From contig DUDS01000032.1 in assembly GCA_004769085.1 (NCBI GenBank), positions 108,567 to 172,566 on the forward strand: a DNA stretch of 64,000 nucleotides. The letters run 5' to 3'. The notes beneath the pieces were generated by a model, which saw only the letters and a program-made list of their open reading frames with translations, did not search any database and had not been told where the DNA came from. Origin of the DNA: Candidatus Melainabacteria bacterium SSGW_16 (GTDB lineage Bacteria > Cyanobacteriota > Vampirovibrionia > 2-02-FULL-35-15). A program made the translations under genes and the position numbers. Shown here piece after piece: positions 24,488 through 32,512 of this stretch (its first letter is position 1; each line of letters opens with the position of its first letter).

Positions 24488-25921
24488 TTAAGGGTCTGAA
24501 AGCAAGGTCTTTATTTCATATCCAATTGCCTTTAAAATTCTATCAGTTACATCTTCCCCTCTACGAAGAAGATTATATGTAATTTTGCGCAGCAACTCTC
24601 GAACTCTTCCGTCTTTAGACTCACTAATAATTCCTTTTAAAAGTCTTATAATTTTCTCCTCTTCTAACGTATCAGTAAGTCCTGAAACAGCTTGATTTGG
24701 AACTTCATTGATTTCTCCTGCACAATACCTTTTAAGAATATTAGTATGGTAATTGGCTGCCTTGTCTTTATCTAACTTATCCAATATAAATGATTCATTA
24801 TGTGGATACTCACTGATCTCATTATTGTAGTATCTATTCAAGGTTTCAATTAAACATTGAGTTGCATAATCTTTATCTTTTTCTAAAGCAGTCATTGCAA
24901 TACCTTGAACATACCTTTTCCCTCCACCAAAATTATAGAATCTTCCTAATGCTCTAATAGCCTCAGGATCTTTTATTTTCCCTAATGCCTCCGCAGCTTC
25001 TTCAGTTACTTCCACAACAGGATCGGTTAACAAATTATTCAATGCTTCAACTGCCTTCTTGTCTTTTATTTTACCTAGTGATGTAGCTGTCTTAATACGG
25101 ACAAAAGAATCTTCACTGTTTAACTGACTCATAAGCTTTGAAGTTATCACATGATCTTTTTGAACAAAAACCTCTCTACCAGTTAATCCAAGGAAGCAAT
25201 TTTCTCTTACAGATTCAGGTAAATTGTTGTCATTGATATATCCAAGCAGTTTCTCTACAACATTTCCATCACCTATCAGAGAAGAACACAAAATAGCAGC
25301 ACATATGTTTTCTTGCTCTTCTCTTTTTAGTTTTACAAATGTTTCACTTTGTAGCTTTTCGTCGACAATTACTTCTTCTAACCATTTTGTTATTTGTTGC
25401 TTACCATATTTTTCAACCAATGAATTGACTGATTTTATATACTTACCACCAAATGAATTAGGATCTGTTTCATAATCTGCATGCTTGCAAAAGCCAGAAG
25501 ACATATTTAGATCCTTTGTAGTTTTTCCCAACTCTTCTAAAAAGTTCTCCTTCTCGGAGCCATCTTTAGATTTTTCTGATTTTGACTTAGTTTTATTTAC
25601 TGCTTCAACAGCATCTAAATTTATTCCAGCAAGTTTTCCAACACCAGTAGCTATAACTCCTACTAAAGCTAAAAACCCACCTAGCCATTTCCACATACGT
25701 TCATCTTTTTTAAATCCAATTAGCCCAAGAACTACACCAATTACTGCTCCAGCAGCTCCCCCAATAGTTAAAAACGACTGGCTTTGTATAAAATTAGGTT
25801 TTTCTTTTTGATACCAATCTTTAATTTCCTGAGCAGTAATCTCATGTCCTTTTCTACCTTTAAAGCCAATTGGCCTAAATGGAAAACTCACTACTTTTGT
25901 TGCATCTGAAACTACTGGCAT
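24488..25921 (-). CDS. Membrane-anchored HEAT-repeat protein, 477 aa
   Basis: Two hydrophobic helices lie at about residues 48-70 and 78-96 (GGAAGAVIGVVLGLIGF; WLGGFLALVGVIATGVG). A charged linker follows, then from about residue 180 helical repeats, with clear HEAT/PBS-type units such as VRIKTATSLGKIKDKKAVEA and VTEEAAEALGKIKDPEAIRA. HEAT arrays bind proteins, so this could be a membrane scaffold for the AAA+ ATPase two genes downstream. First gene of the minus-strand run. The 243-bp gap to the divergent AAA+ gene contains three copies of AGGTTAAG-like sequence (25984, 26042, 26055). Confidence 0.75.
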   Translation of the reverse strand: MPVVSDATKVVSFPFRPIGFKGRKGHEITAQEIKDWYQKEKPNFIQSQSFLTIGGAAGAVIGVVLGLIGFKKDERMWKWLGGFLALVGVIATGVGKLAGINLDAVEAVNKTKSKSEKSKDGSEKENFLEELGKTTKDLNMSSGFCKHADYETDPNSFGGKYIKSVNSLVEKYGKQQITKWLEEVIVDEKLQSETFVKLKREEQENICAAILCSSLIGDGNVVEKLLGYINDNNLPESVRENCFLGLTGREVFVQKDHVITSKLMSQLNSEDSFVRIKTATSLGKIKDKKAVEALNNLLTDPVVEVTEEAAEALGKIKDPEAIRALGRFYNFGGGKRYVQGIAMTALEKDKDYATQCLIETLNRYYNNEISEYPHNESFILDKLDKDKAANYHTNILKRYCAGEINEVPNQAVSGLTDTLEEEKIIRLLKGIISESKDGRVRELLRKITYNLLRRGEDVTDRILKAIGYEIKTLLSDP

Positions 25922-26164
25922 AATTAAAATCTATGAAATACTTAAATAAAAAAGCTAATATCTATACCAATAATAAACAACTGAGGTTAAGCAAAACAAC
26001 CCTATAATATTTTGAAAGCTTATAAATTTCTAAGTTAATTTAGGTTAAGATGGGAGGTTAAGATTTTTTTTATAATTTCTCAACTAGATGGGGTAATACT
26101 TTACCTTATTGATCAATCACTGCCTACAAGGTATATTAAGATTTCAATTCAAAAATACAAAAAC

Positions 26165-28921
26165 ATGAACAATATAAGCAAGATCAAAGGACCCATAAAT
26201 AATAATTCAAGTCCTAGGATTAATCTAAATTCAAGAAAACCTAGGACTTCAGTGTATGGCTCTGGTACTAAAGCTGTAACATCTGTGCCCTCAACAAGTG
26301 ATAATTCTCTTGTAGCTAAAAAAGTAGAAGCAATTCAAAGAGTTAAAGCCGATCTTGGGCTAGAATCTCTTGCTGCTATGGATCCTTTTACTATAGCTGG
26401 AATAATCGGAGGGGCAATAACAGGTGCTAAAGGAGCATATGAACTTTATAAGTCTTGGAAAAGTGATAGAGAACGAGACCATGCAATAACTGAAGTCAAT
26501 ACTGCAGTTACTGAAGCTATTGAATTACTTGGTGAATATTGGAATAACGATCTTTTGTCAACTGCCCCTAATGAAGTAGAAAGTGGGATTAATAAACTAA
26601 CTCAGGGGTCTCTTAAAAATCCAGACAAGGTTACAACAAAGGTTGAAATTGCACTTGATCAACTCCTTAAAAGTAAGCACCACTCATCTGATAAAGAAAA
26701 TGAGGACAGAAACAAGCAGACAGCAAGAGGCTTGATTTTATCATTACTAGCGCTTTATGGTAGAAGTGATACTAGATCTAATATAAGAAACTCTTGTGAC
26801 AAGCTAATTAAGTACCTAGAAGATTCTTCCAATTATCCATTAATAAAGAAGGAAGAAGCATCTCTCGAGGCAATGAGAGTTATATTAGTTACTAATTGGA
26901 AAGTACCCATTGCGGGTTATAAAATACCAGACCATCAAAATAGAGATAAAGACTATCGCCACAAGATTTACCTAACAATTTTGAGAACAGTTCTAGATCC
27001 TCAAACACGTCAGCTAACAGGAAAAGATCCTTTATATCTTAGGTCAGATCCACCACCAGAGTTGAGATCAAAAGTTATTGAACTCAAGGAAGCTTTGGTG
27101 AAAGCATACGACTACGAGTCTGGACTTAGTGAAGGCCCTCATAAGGATAAGCACTATTGGCCAGTAGTAACCACCATTGAACAAATATTAACCCATTCAA
27201 ACATCCCACAAGAACTATGGAACAAACAAGCTCAGGAAAACTTAGTAAAAAGAGGAAACGACAGAAAGAGGTTCCAAGAGTTAAATAAATGGACAGCTGG
27301 TTTACAAGATGTATTTAAGATGTCTGAAGTACAAGCGCAAGCATGCTTTGATTCCTTAAATCCGAAACAAATAGAATTCTTAGGTTATCTTCCAAAATTA
27401 GGAGATGCAAAATCAAAAAATCTCGAGCTGTTTTTCCAAACAGAGAAATATTACTATAAAGAACAACTCAATGATTGGTTTACAGCCTTAATGAACTTTA
27501 TGGACCTAGATGCCACCACTAGCTCAGAAAAACTAACTGAGAGAAACGTTGAAAAAGGATTGTTTTTCTTAAGGTACATAAATGCACTTTTAGAAAAGAA
27601 GGTTGTTATATTAAACGAAGGAACTACTTCTGTATACAAAAATCTCTTGAGCGAAAATAATAAAAGAGCAATATTAAAGGTATGTCAAAGAATTGTTCAC
27701 GACACAGAAAGCTTCCCATCAACCCATAGAGGCTATGAATTCTTTACTAAACCATATTTGGATTCAGTACCAGGACAAGCACTTGCTTTGTACCACAGAT
27801 TAACAAGGTGCTTTGATAATGAAATAGGTTATGTGGATGTCCACGGATTAAAAGATCTGGTTGTATCAAATGCAGCACACAACCTTTATCCGACAGGAGA
27901 ACAAAGTGAAAGTTTTACAAGTGGGTTTTTACTTTCTGGTCCACCTGGTACTGGTAAGACATTTTTTGCAGAGGCCTTGGCTAACCAACTTGCAATACCT
28001 CTATTTAGATTAAACCCAAGTATGGTAGTTGTCAAAGGAAAAAATATTACAGTTAACCTTGACAATAGAGAAATTTCACTTGGTAGTTTCTTTGACAAAG
28101 TGAAAGCCAATACTCCATCTGTACTTCTTTTAGATGACATAGATGAATTATTAAAACCAAGAGAAATCGATAAGTTAAACAAAGTTGAAGATGATGGTGG
28201 AGAACTAGAGGATGAAAAAGATGATTCTACACAAACAGGTAAGTTCTTGCCAGAAATACAAAACCTTAGAGATGGAACAGGTGCATCAAAAGTCATACTT
28301 ATTCTAACCACAAATCAACCATCTGCTGCAAGGATAAACTTAACAAAGCTAGATGACAAAGGGTACAGTAAAGATGGGTACAAAGCATTATGTGAATACG
28401 TAAGCCGTGCAGCTATAAGGCGAAAAAGAGTTGATTACAAAGTGTTCACATTCCATAGGTTATTCAATGAAAATCAAGGAGAAGCATTTGCAAAACGTTT
28501 TATAGATCCATATGTTGAGTCAGGAAAAGTTACTGGACCAATTGATTATGCAAAGGCTAGTAAAGTCGTTATGAAATATACTCCTGCAACTATCGAATCA
28601 ACTTTCAGTAGTTATATAAACCATGCAAGTGAGCCAGTTACCCAAGACCAACTACTTACTGAGCTAGAAAAACAACCAAGTATGTATGAAGGACGAGCTT
28701 CCTCTGAAATGATAGAAATGATTGAGGCCAGAGTTAAAATTCTGGTGTTAGATGAAATAAAAAAATTAGAAGCAGAACTTGATCTGGACGAACTCGCTAT
28801 TAAAGCCCAAGGTCTAAGCAAGGCTCAAATTAAAACAGCCTTGGAAGATTTAACTCCTGATGTGCTCACTCAGCAAAATATTATTGAAGCATTTGAAAAA
28901 GTCAGAAGAGAACTTACTTAA
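26165..28921 (+). CDS. Large AAA+ ATPase (918 aa), paralogue of the divergent AAA+ protein
   Basis: The AAA+ core has Walker A GPPGTGKT (592-599) and Walker B VLLLDDIDE (653-661), where the usual catalytic Glu after the Walker B Asp is Asp. Then comes an acidic insert (EDDGGELEDEKDD, about 677-691) and sensor 1 LTTNQP. The first 590 residues are helical and unassigned, with a Gly-rich hydrophobic patch near 75-90 (FTIAGIIGGAITGAKGAYEL) and LESLAA just before it, as in the paralogue. It is transcribed away from the HEAT/unknown/AAA+ run and followed after 34 bp by a STAS protein. It is most likely a remodelling ATPase; no known system matches. Confidence 0.85.
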   Translation: MNNISKIKGPINNNSSPRINLNSRKPRTSVYGSGTKAVTSVPSTSDNSLVAKKVEAIQRVKADLGLESLAAMDPFTIAGIIGGAITGAKGAYELYKSWKSDRERDHAITEVNTAVTEAIELLGEYWNNDLLSTAPNEVESGINKLTQGSLKNPDKVTTKVEIALDQLLKSKHHSSDKENEDRNKQTARGLILSLLALYGRSDTRSNIRNSCDKLIKYLEDSSNYPLIKKEEASLEAMRVILVTNWKVPIAGYKIPDHQNRDKDYRHKIYLTILRTVLDPQTRQLTGKDPLYLRSDPPPELRSKVIELKEALVKAYDYESGLSEGPHKDKHYWPVVTTIEQILTHSNIPQELWNKQAQENLVKRGNDRKRFQELNKWTAGLQDVFKMSEVQAQACFDSLNPKQIEFLGYLPKLGDAKSKNLELFFQTEKYYYKEQLNDWFTALMNFMDLDATTSSEKLTERNVEKGLFFLRYINALLEKKVVILNEGTTSVYKNLLSENNKRAILKVCQRIVHDTESFPSTHRGYEFFTKPYLDSVPGQALALYHRLTRCFDNEIGYVDVHGLKDLVVSNAAHNLYPTGEQSESFTSGFLLSGPPGTGKTFFAEALANQLAIPLFRLNPSMVVVKGKNITVNLDNREISLGSFFDKVKANTPSVLLLDDIDELLKPREIDKLNKVEDDGGELEDEKDDSTQTGKFLPEIQNLRDGTGASKVILILTTNQPSAARINLTKLDDKGYSKDGYKALCEYVSRAAIRRKRVDYKVFTFHRLFNENQGEAFAKRFIDPYVESGKVTGPIDYAKASKVVMKYTPATIESTFSSYINHASEPVTQDQLLTELEKQPSMYEGRASSEMIEMIEARVKILVLDEIKKLEAELDLDELAIKAQGLSKAQIKTALEDLTPDVLTQQNIIEAFEKVRRELT

Positions 28922-28955
28922 GGAATAGAAGTAATTTTAGAATAGACTGTTACTT

Positions 28956-29267
28956 ATGCTTTCTTACCTTGAAACTGAACAAAAGGAAAATGAGCATAGT
29001 TCTAATAGTATTTCTCTATATCTAAACGGCTCAGCCACATTTTTAAATCTTCCATTATTAGCAGAAGAACTTGAAGCAATGCCTCATAATAAGACAATAT
29101 TTATTCGTTTTGAAGGAATAAATTACATTGACCATGCATCACTAGACTTAATAGCTAACTGGAAAAAGCAATATGTAAAATCAGGTGGAAATGTTTATGT
29201 TAAATGGGAGGAATTAGAAGCTAAGGTATTCAATCCAAAGAACTTAGTAACCAGTATTAAAAAATGA
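28956..29267 (+). CDS. Stand-alone STAS-domain protein, 103 aa
   Basis: The chain from SISLYLNGSATFLNLPLLAE to GGNVYVKWEELE follows the STAS fold as found at the C-terminus of SulP anion transporters (strand, NGSATFLN turn, helix, IFIRFEGINYIDHASLD, helix, strand). The position of the phosphorylatable Ser of anti-sigma antagonists is occupied by YIDHASLD, as in SulP STAS. There is no transporter domain, so it acts as a soluble module. It follows the AAA+ gene by 34 bp on the same strand and is likely co-expressed. Confidence 0.75.
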   Translation: MLSYLETEQKENEHSSNSISLYLNGSATFLNLPLLAEELEAMPHNKTIFIRFEGINYIDHASLDLIANWKKQYVKSGGNVYVKWEELEAKVFNPKNLVTSIKK

Positions 29268-29590
29268 TACTTATTGACTTGAATTATAGTATGCAACCAA
29301 AGAAAATTAAGTTAAGCCGTCATTTTTAAAGTTAATTTTTTATTTTGGTTATTAATTTTATTCCTTCAAATCCAAAACCCAATCAGAAGAAACTAAGCAA
29401 ATGTCCAAGTATTTTTAAAACTAAAAAGTCCAAAGCTAATTGCAATGGGCTGTTAGAAAGTAGCTCGAACCAACTAAAACTAATTTTTGCTAGACAAAAC
29501 TAACTTAAAATAAAGAATAATTAAGGTCTAGAGAAATTTAATCCAGAGTTTTAGCTTGACTTTAGATTGTCAGTTTGATAACTTTATAGT
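29268..29590. other. 323-bp gap with a decayed hairpin of the conserved-loop terminator family
   Basis: At 29427-29451 AGTCCA and TGGGCT pair around AAGCTAATTGCAA, the same 13-nt loop as the terminator at 29860-29890, but without a T-run. At 29360-29378 is ATTCCTTCAAATCCAAAAC, identical to 11656-11674. No convincing gene is seen here. Confidence 0.5.
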
Positions 29591-29773
29591 ATGTCTAGAG
29601 TTACTTTCCAACCAGGATTCCATATCAATCCTTTTCCAATGATGCCATTTAATGCATTTGGCACAATTCGACTAAATCAAGATGTTAAGCCTCCTGAGCT
29701 TCAACATGAACGTGGAATTTATTATTCTCCATTTCCAATAAATCCTTTTGGTGTATTTAAATTTGAAGAATAG
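29591..29773 (+). CDS. Possible 60-aa protein with repeated PFP/NPF motifs
   Basis: The short chain has two related ends: INPFPMMPFNAFG near the start and SPFPINPFGVFKFEE at the end. The internal repetition and the stop after a Glu-rich tail favour real coding, but there is no ribosome binding site and no family I recognise. It has no membrane segment. A terminator follows at 29860. It could be a small structural peptide. Confidence 0.4.
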   Translation: MSRVTFQPGFHINPFPMMPFNAFGTIRLNQDVKPPELQHERGIYYSPFPINPFGVFKFEE

Positions 29774-29859
29774 TCTGTAACTTTTTAATTCTTACTTTAA
29801 TCTCAAATCTTTCTAAATTAAAATATTGAGTTCTTGAATTAAAATATAGCAAAAACAAA

Positions 29860-29890
29860 AAAAGCCCAAAGCTAATTGCAATGGGCTTTT
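29860..29890. terminator. Terminator after tRNA-Asn, conserved-loop family
   Basis: A 9-bp stem (AAAAGCCCA / TGGGCTTTT) surrounds the loop AAGCTAATTGCAA. On the minus strand it lies 14 bp past the tRNA end and is followed by TTTTTG. It can also stop transcripts from the left. Confidence 0.85.
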
Positions 29891-29904
29891 GGAAAAATGA
29901 AAAA

Positions 29905-30178
29905 CTCCCAGGAGTGGAATCGAACCACCGACCAATCGGTTACTTTCCTACTTCAATTACTTGAAGGGTTGGACTTTCTCTTCATCCTCGACTTGACGTT
30001 AGGATGGCAGGTGTAAAGTCTCTGCACTCTCCCCAATTTAATTGGGGATAGCTCAGGATTGCCCATATCATTTGATACTTGGGGTTCCCTGACTTAGCCC
30101 ACTTTTCATCTTAGTGTTTCTACTAAGAGCTGCTAACTATGTTCACAGCCGACCGCTCTACCGCTGAGCTACCTGGGA
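29905..30178 (-). tRNA. tRNA-Asn(GUU) interrupted by a group I intron
   Basis: Exon 1 (30178-30145) gives acceptor TCCCAGG, D-arm GCTC/GAGC and the 5' anticodon stem GTCGG plus CTGT. Exon 2 (29942-29905) gives TAACCGAT, variable loop, T-arm GGTGG-TTCGATT-CCACT and acceptor CCTGGGA with discriminator G. Joined, the anticodon loop reads CTGTTAA with anticodon GTT, and GTCGG pairs with CCGAT. The spliced tRNA is 72 nt and G73 fits tRNA-Asn. CCA is not encoded. The intron splits the anticodon between positions 35 and 36. Confidence 0.92.
29943..30144 (-). ncRNA. Group I self-splicing intron (IC3-like), 202 nt, no ORF
   Basis: The 5' exon ends in U and the intron in G, as group I splicing needs. 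P1: exon GGCTGT pairs with intron GCAGCT, leaving the U-G pair at the splice site. P2: CTTAGT/ACTAAG. P4: TCAGG/CCTGA, with P5 GGGC and the hairpin GTATC/GATAT. P6a: CCCCAATT/AATTGGGG. P7: GACTTT/AAAGTC. P8: CATCCT/AGGATG. P9: CTTCAA/TTGAAG. Segments ATGGGCAATCCTGAGC and GTGCAGAGACT are nearly those of the cyanobacterial tRNA-Leu(UAA) intron. Confidence 0.9.
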
Positions 30179-30311
30179 ATACTATAAATCTAGGGTTCAG
30201 TGACAAAATCTATTGCCAATCGAATATAATACCGTATTTTCTATTCAATGTCAGTAAAGCAATTAATAAGAAAATATCAGGATATTATTTATAATTAACG
30301 AGGTAAGACAT

Positions 30312-30719
30312 ATGACAGCTAAAAAACAAATATTAATACCTAAAATAAAAATTGGCACAGATATTTGCCAAATTAACAGAGTGAAATCTGTTTACAGAAG
30401 ATATGGAGGAAGATTTTTATACAGAGTGTTAACCGAAAATGAAATTAAATATGTTACTTCAAACACCAAAAGTTTAATCAATCGGTTGGCCGGCAGGTAT
30501 GCTGCAAAAGAAGCAGCATCAAAAGTTTTAGGTACTGGACTTAGAGGAGTTTATTTTAAGGAAATAGAAATTCTACGAGAGGCTTCAGGAGCCCCTAAAG
30601 TTATTCTGCATAACAGAGCAAAGAAAATCGCCACAAAGAAAAAATTATCCAATTTTGAGGTTTCAATTTCACATGAAAAGGATTTCGCTATTGCTATTGT
30701 TATAGCAATAGCTTGTTAG
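30312..30719 (+). CDS. acpS: Holo-[acyl-carrier-protein] synthase
   Basis: Transfers 4'-phosphopantetheine from CoA to a serine of apo-ACP, activating fatty-acid synthesis. The 135-residue length fits. Magnesium/CoA-binding motifs are IGTDICQINRV with Asp17 and RYAAKEAASKVLGTG with Glu67. The end SISHEKDFAIAIVIA is the standard C-terminal strand. The gene has AACGAGGTAAG before the ATG. It stands alone between the tRNA-Asn and a small minus-strand gene. Confidence 0.92.
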   Translation: MTAKKQILIPKIKIGTDICQINRVKSVYRRYGGRFLYRVLTENEIKYVTSNTKSLINRLAGRYAAKEAASKVLGTGLRGVYFKEIEILREASGAPKVILHNRAKKIATKKKLSNFEVSISHEKDFAIAIVIAIAC

Positions 30720-30738
30720 TCTCGAAAAAATTAAATTC

Positions 30739-30933
30739 TTACTTTTTTACTTTAATACTGTTCAGGCCGGTTAAAACTTTTTTAGCAAAAGACTCGCTTA
30801 CACAAGGAATTCGGATTATTCTCCTCTGGCTTCCTTCTACTTCCAGATAGTAAGGTGATATCCTGGTTTGATTATTGTCCTGGGATAATTTCTGATTTTC
30901 TAAGTCTTCCTGAATTAATATAGCAGTACTCAT
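30739..30933 (-). CDS. Hypothetical 64-aa protein
   Basis: A short, charged chain (SPYYLEVEGSQRRIIRIPCV) with AGGGAT 6 bp before the ATG. It has no membrane segment and no family I recognise. It converges with acpS (19 bp gap). The codon pattern and start site make it plausible but unproven. Confidence 0.45.
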   Translation of the reverse strand: MSTAILIQEDLENQKLSQDNNQTRISPYYLEVEGSQRRIIRIPCVSESFAKKVLTGLNSIKVKK

Positions 30934-31040
30934 AATTTATCCCTATTAGTAATCACTGGCAACATTACAAAATTATCAGTACTCTTAACAAAAAACAATT
31001 CTTGACAAGAATGGAACTTTTTGCAGTTCTTATAAAACAA

Positions 31041-31137
31041 TGGTTACCCCTGGTTACAATTTGTATGAATTAAGTTATTCACAACTGCCTGACAGGTTCT
31101 TGACATCCACTTGTTATACAGGGTTACAATATAACCC
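31041..31137 (+). promoter_or_regulatory. Promoter region with GGTTAC repeats
   Basis: TGGTTAC occurs at 31041 and 31051 (10-bp spacing). Farther on, TTGACA (31100-31105) is followed after 19 bp by TACAAT, and GGGTTA-N5-TAACCC (31121-31137) overlaps that possible -10. The half-sites resemble the palindromes at 32433 and 36405. It lies just before the gene at 31153. Confidence 0.45.
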
Positions 31138-31152
31138 CGGAGTGCAAATAAA

Positions 31153-31446
31153 TTGATACTTGAAGAATTTATAACTTACTATCAGAAAAATAAAAGCAAA
31201 AAAAAGCAGATAAAAGAAGTTCTTTTAAGCTGGCTAAAAATGGAGCTTGGTACTATACCACAGAAAAATTATCAGAAAGTACTTCATAATGAGCTCATGA
31301 TTTCTGAAGACGAAACTATAATTCCAAAGAATAAAATGGGTGAAAATTTGCTTAACTCCTTAATAAGAATGGCAAATATTCTTGAGGAAAAAGAATTTGA
31401 ATCCTGGGTAAGCGGGGTTAAACCAAAAGACTTTCTACATGCATAA
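31153..31446 (+). CDS. Hypothetical 97-aa protein coupled to the epimerase gene
   Basis: It starts with TTG at 31153, with GGAG 10 bp upstream; no ATG is available near the 5' end. The chain is helical and Lys-rich (YYQKNKSKKKQIKEVLLSWL) and ends FESWVSGVKPKDFLHA. Its last 8 bases overlap the start of the epimerase gene, indicating translational coupling. I do not recognise a family; it has no signal peptide. Confidence 0.6.
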   Translation: MILEEFITYYQKNKSKKKQIKEVLLSWLKMELGTIPQKNYQKVLHNELMISEDETIIPKNKMGENLLNSLIRMANILEEKEFESWVSGVKPKDFLHA

Positions 31447-32407
31447 GTTTCTTATAACAGGATATGCAGGCTTTATAGGTAGCCACCTGACAGAAAAGCT
31501 GCTTAGTGAAGGGTTTGAAATAGTTGGAATTGATGATTTTAATGATTATTATGATCCAAAAATCAAAGAACAAAATATTTCATCATTTAAAACCAGTAAG
31601 AACTTCAATCACTACAGACTTGACATCAGAAATAAGGCTTCTATTGATGAAGTCTTTGCCAAGCATAAACCAAATACAGTAATTCATCTTGCTGCAAGAG
31701 CAGGTGTAAGACCATCACTTCTGGATCCAATCCTTTATGAAGAAGTAAATGTTCTTGGCACATTAAATTTGCTTGATGCATGCAGGAAAAACAACTGTGA
31801 AAAATTTATATTCGGTTCTAGCAGTTCAGTATACGGTGAATGTAAAAATATTCCATTTAAGGAAACTGAATCCGATCTAAAACCAATCTCACCATATGGT
31901 GTTACAAAACTCAGTGGTGAAAGGCATTGTTATACATTTCATCACTTATATAAAATACCTATAGTTTGTCTCAGGTTTTTCACTGTTTATGGACCAAGAC
32001 AAAGGCCAGATCTTGCAATTCATAAATTTACAAAGTTAATAGAAGAAGGAAAAGCAGTACCGGTTTTTGGTGACGGTATGTATAAGAGAGATTTTACATA
32101 TATCACTGAAATAATCGATGGAATAATGGGTTCAGTTAATTACAATAAAACAGGTTTTGAGATATTTAATCTAGGTGAATCAAAAACTACCTCTGTTATT
32201 GATCTGGTTAAGCTCATTGAAAACGCAACAGGTAAAAAAGCAGTAATTGACTGGCAGCAAGCACAGCCCGGAGATGTGCCCATTACATATGCAGATGTCG
32301 GTAAAGCTGAAAAATTACTTGGATACAAAGCAAGAACTACTCCTGAAGAAGGAATTAAAAAGTTTGTAGAGTGGTATAAAAACCAGCTTCTGGCTATTGG
32401 CTATTAG
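31439..32407 (+). CDS. NAD-dependent sugar-nucleotide epimerase (UDP-glucuronate 4-epimerase-like)
   Basis: A 322-residue short-chain dehydrogenase of the extended type. NAD-binding motif GYAGFIGSHL is at the N-terminus, the Ser of the active site is in FGSSSSVYG, and the Y-x3-K pair is in YGVTKLSGE. RFFTVYGPRQRPDLAIHKFT and the terminal EEGIKKFVEWYK segment are typical of UDP-glucuronate/UDP-glucose 4-epimerases. It supplies sugar nucleotides for surface polysaccharide or LPS; kdsB elsewhere in the window shows LPS is made. It is coupled to the small upstream gene by an 8-bp overlap. Confidence 0.9.
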   Translation: MHKFLITGYAGFIGSHLTEKLLSEGFEIVGIDDFNDYYDPKIKEQNISSFKTSKNFNHYRLDIRNKASIDEVFAKHKPNTVIHLAARAGVRPSLLDPILYEEVNVLGTLNLLDACRKNNCEKFIFGSSSSVYGECKNIPFKETESDLKPISPYGVTKLSGERHCYTFHHLYKIPIVCLRFFTVYGPRQRPDLAIHKFTKLIEEGKAVPVFGDGMYKRDFTYITEIIDGIMGSVNYNKTGFEIFNLGESKTTSVIDLVKLIENATGKKAVIDWQQAQPGDVPITYADVGKAEKLLGYKARTTPEEGIKKFVEWYKNQLLAIGY

Positions 32408-32432
32408 TTTTTTGAGAAAATTTAATGTTTAC

Positions 32433-32451
32433 ATGTAACCTAAGGTTACAT
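32433..32451. promoter_or_regulatory. Palindromic operator-like site ATGTAACC-TAA-GGTTACAT
   Basis: Perfect 8-bp arms surround a 3-bp spacer. A -10-like TATAAT lies at 32472-32477, so the palindrome would overlap the -35 position of the promoter for the small membrane genes. The core GTAACC-N3-GGTTAC recurs at 36405. Confidence 0.6.
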
Positions 32452-32512
32452 AGTTCTTCAAATGCATGCTATATAATCTTTCGCTACTGTGATTACTAAG
32501 CAAGAAGAATAT

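Noticed and set aside
21052..28921. Gas-vesicle or MoxR-type identity for the AAA+ proteins
   Set aside because: No gvp, VWA or other partner genes are present, and the long N-terminal helical regions do not match these groups.
29905..30178. tRNA-His(GTG) reading of the interrupted tRNA
   Set aside because: The unspliced sequence shows GTG after the 5' anticodon stem, but G73 and the missing G-1 do not fit tRNA-His, and group I splice rules give anticodon GTT with a complete 72-nt tRNA-Asn.
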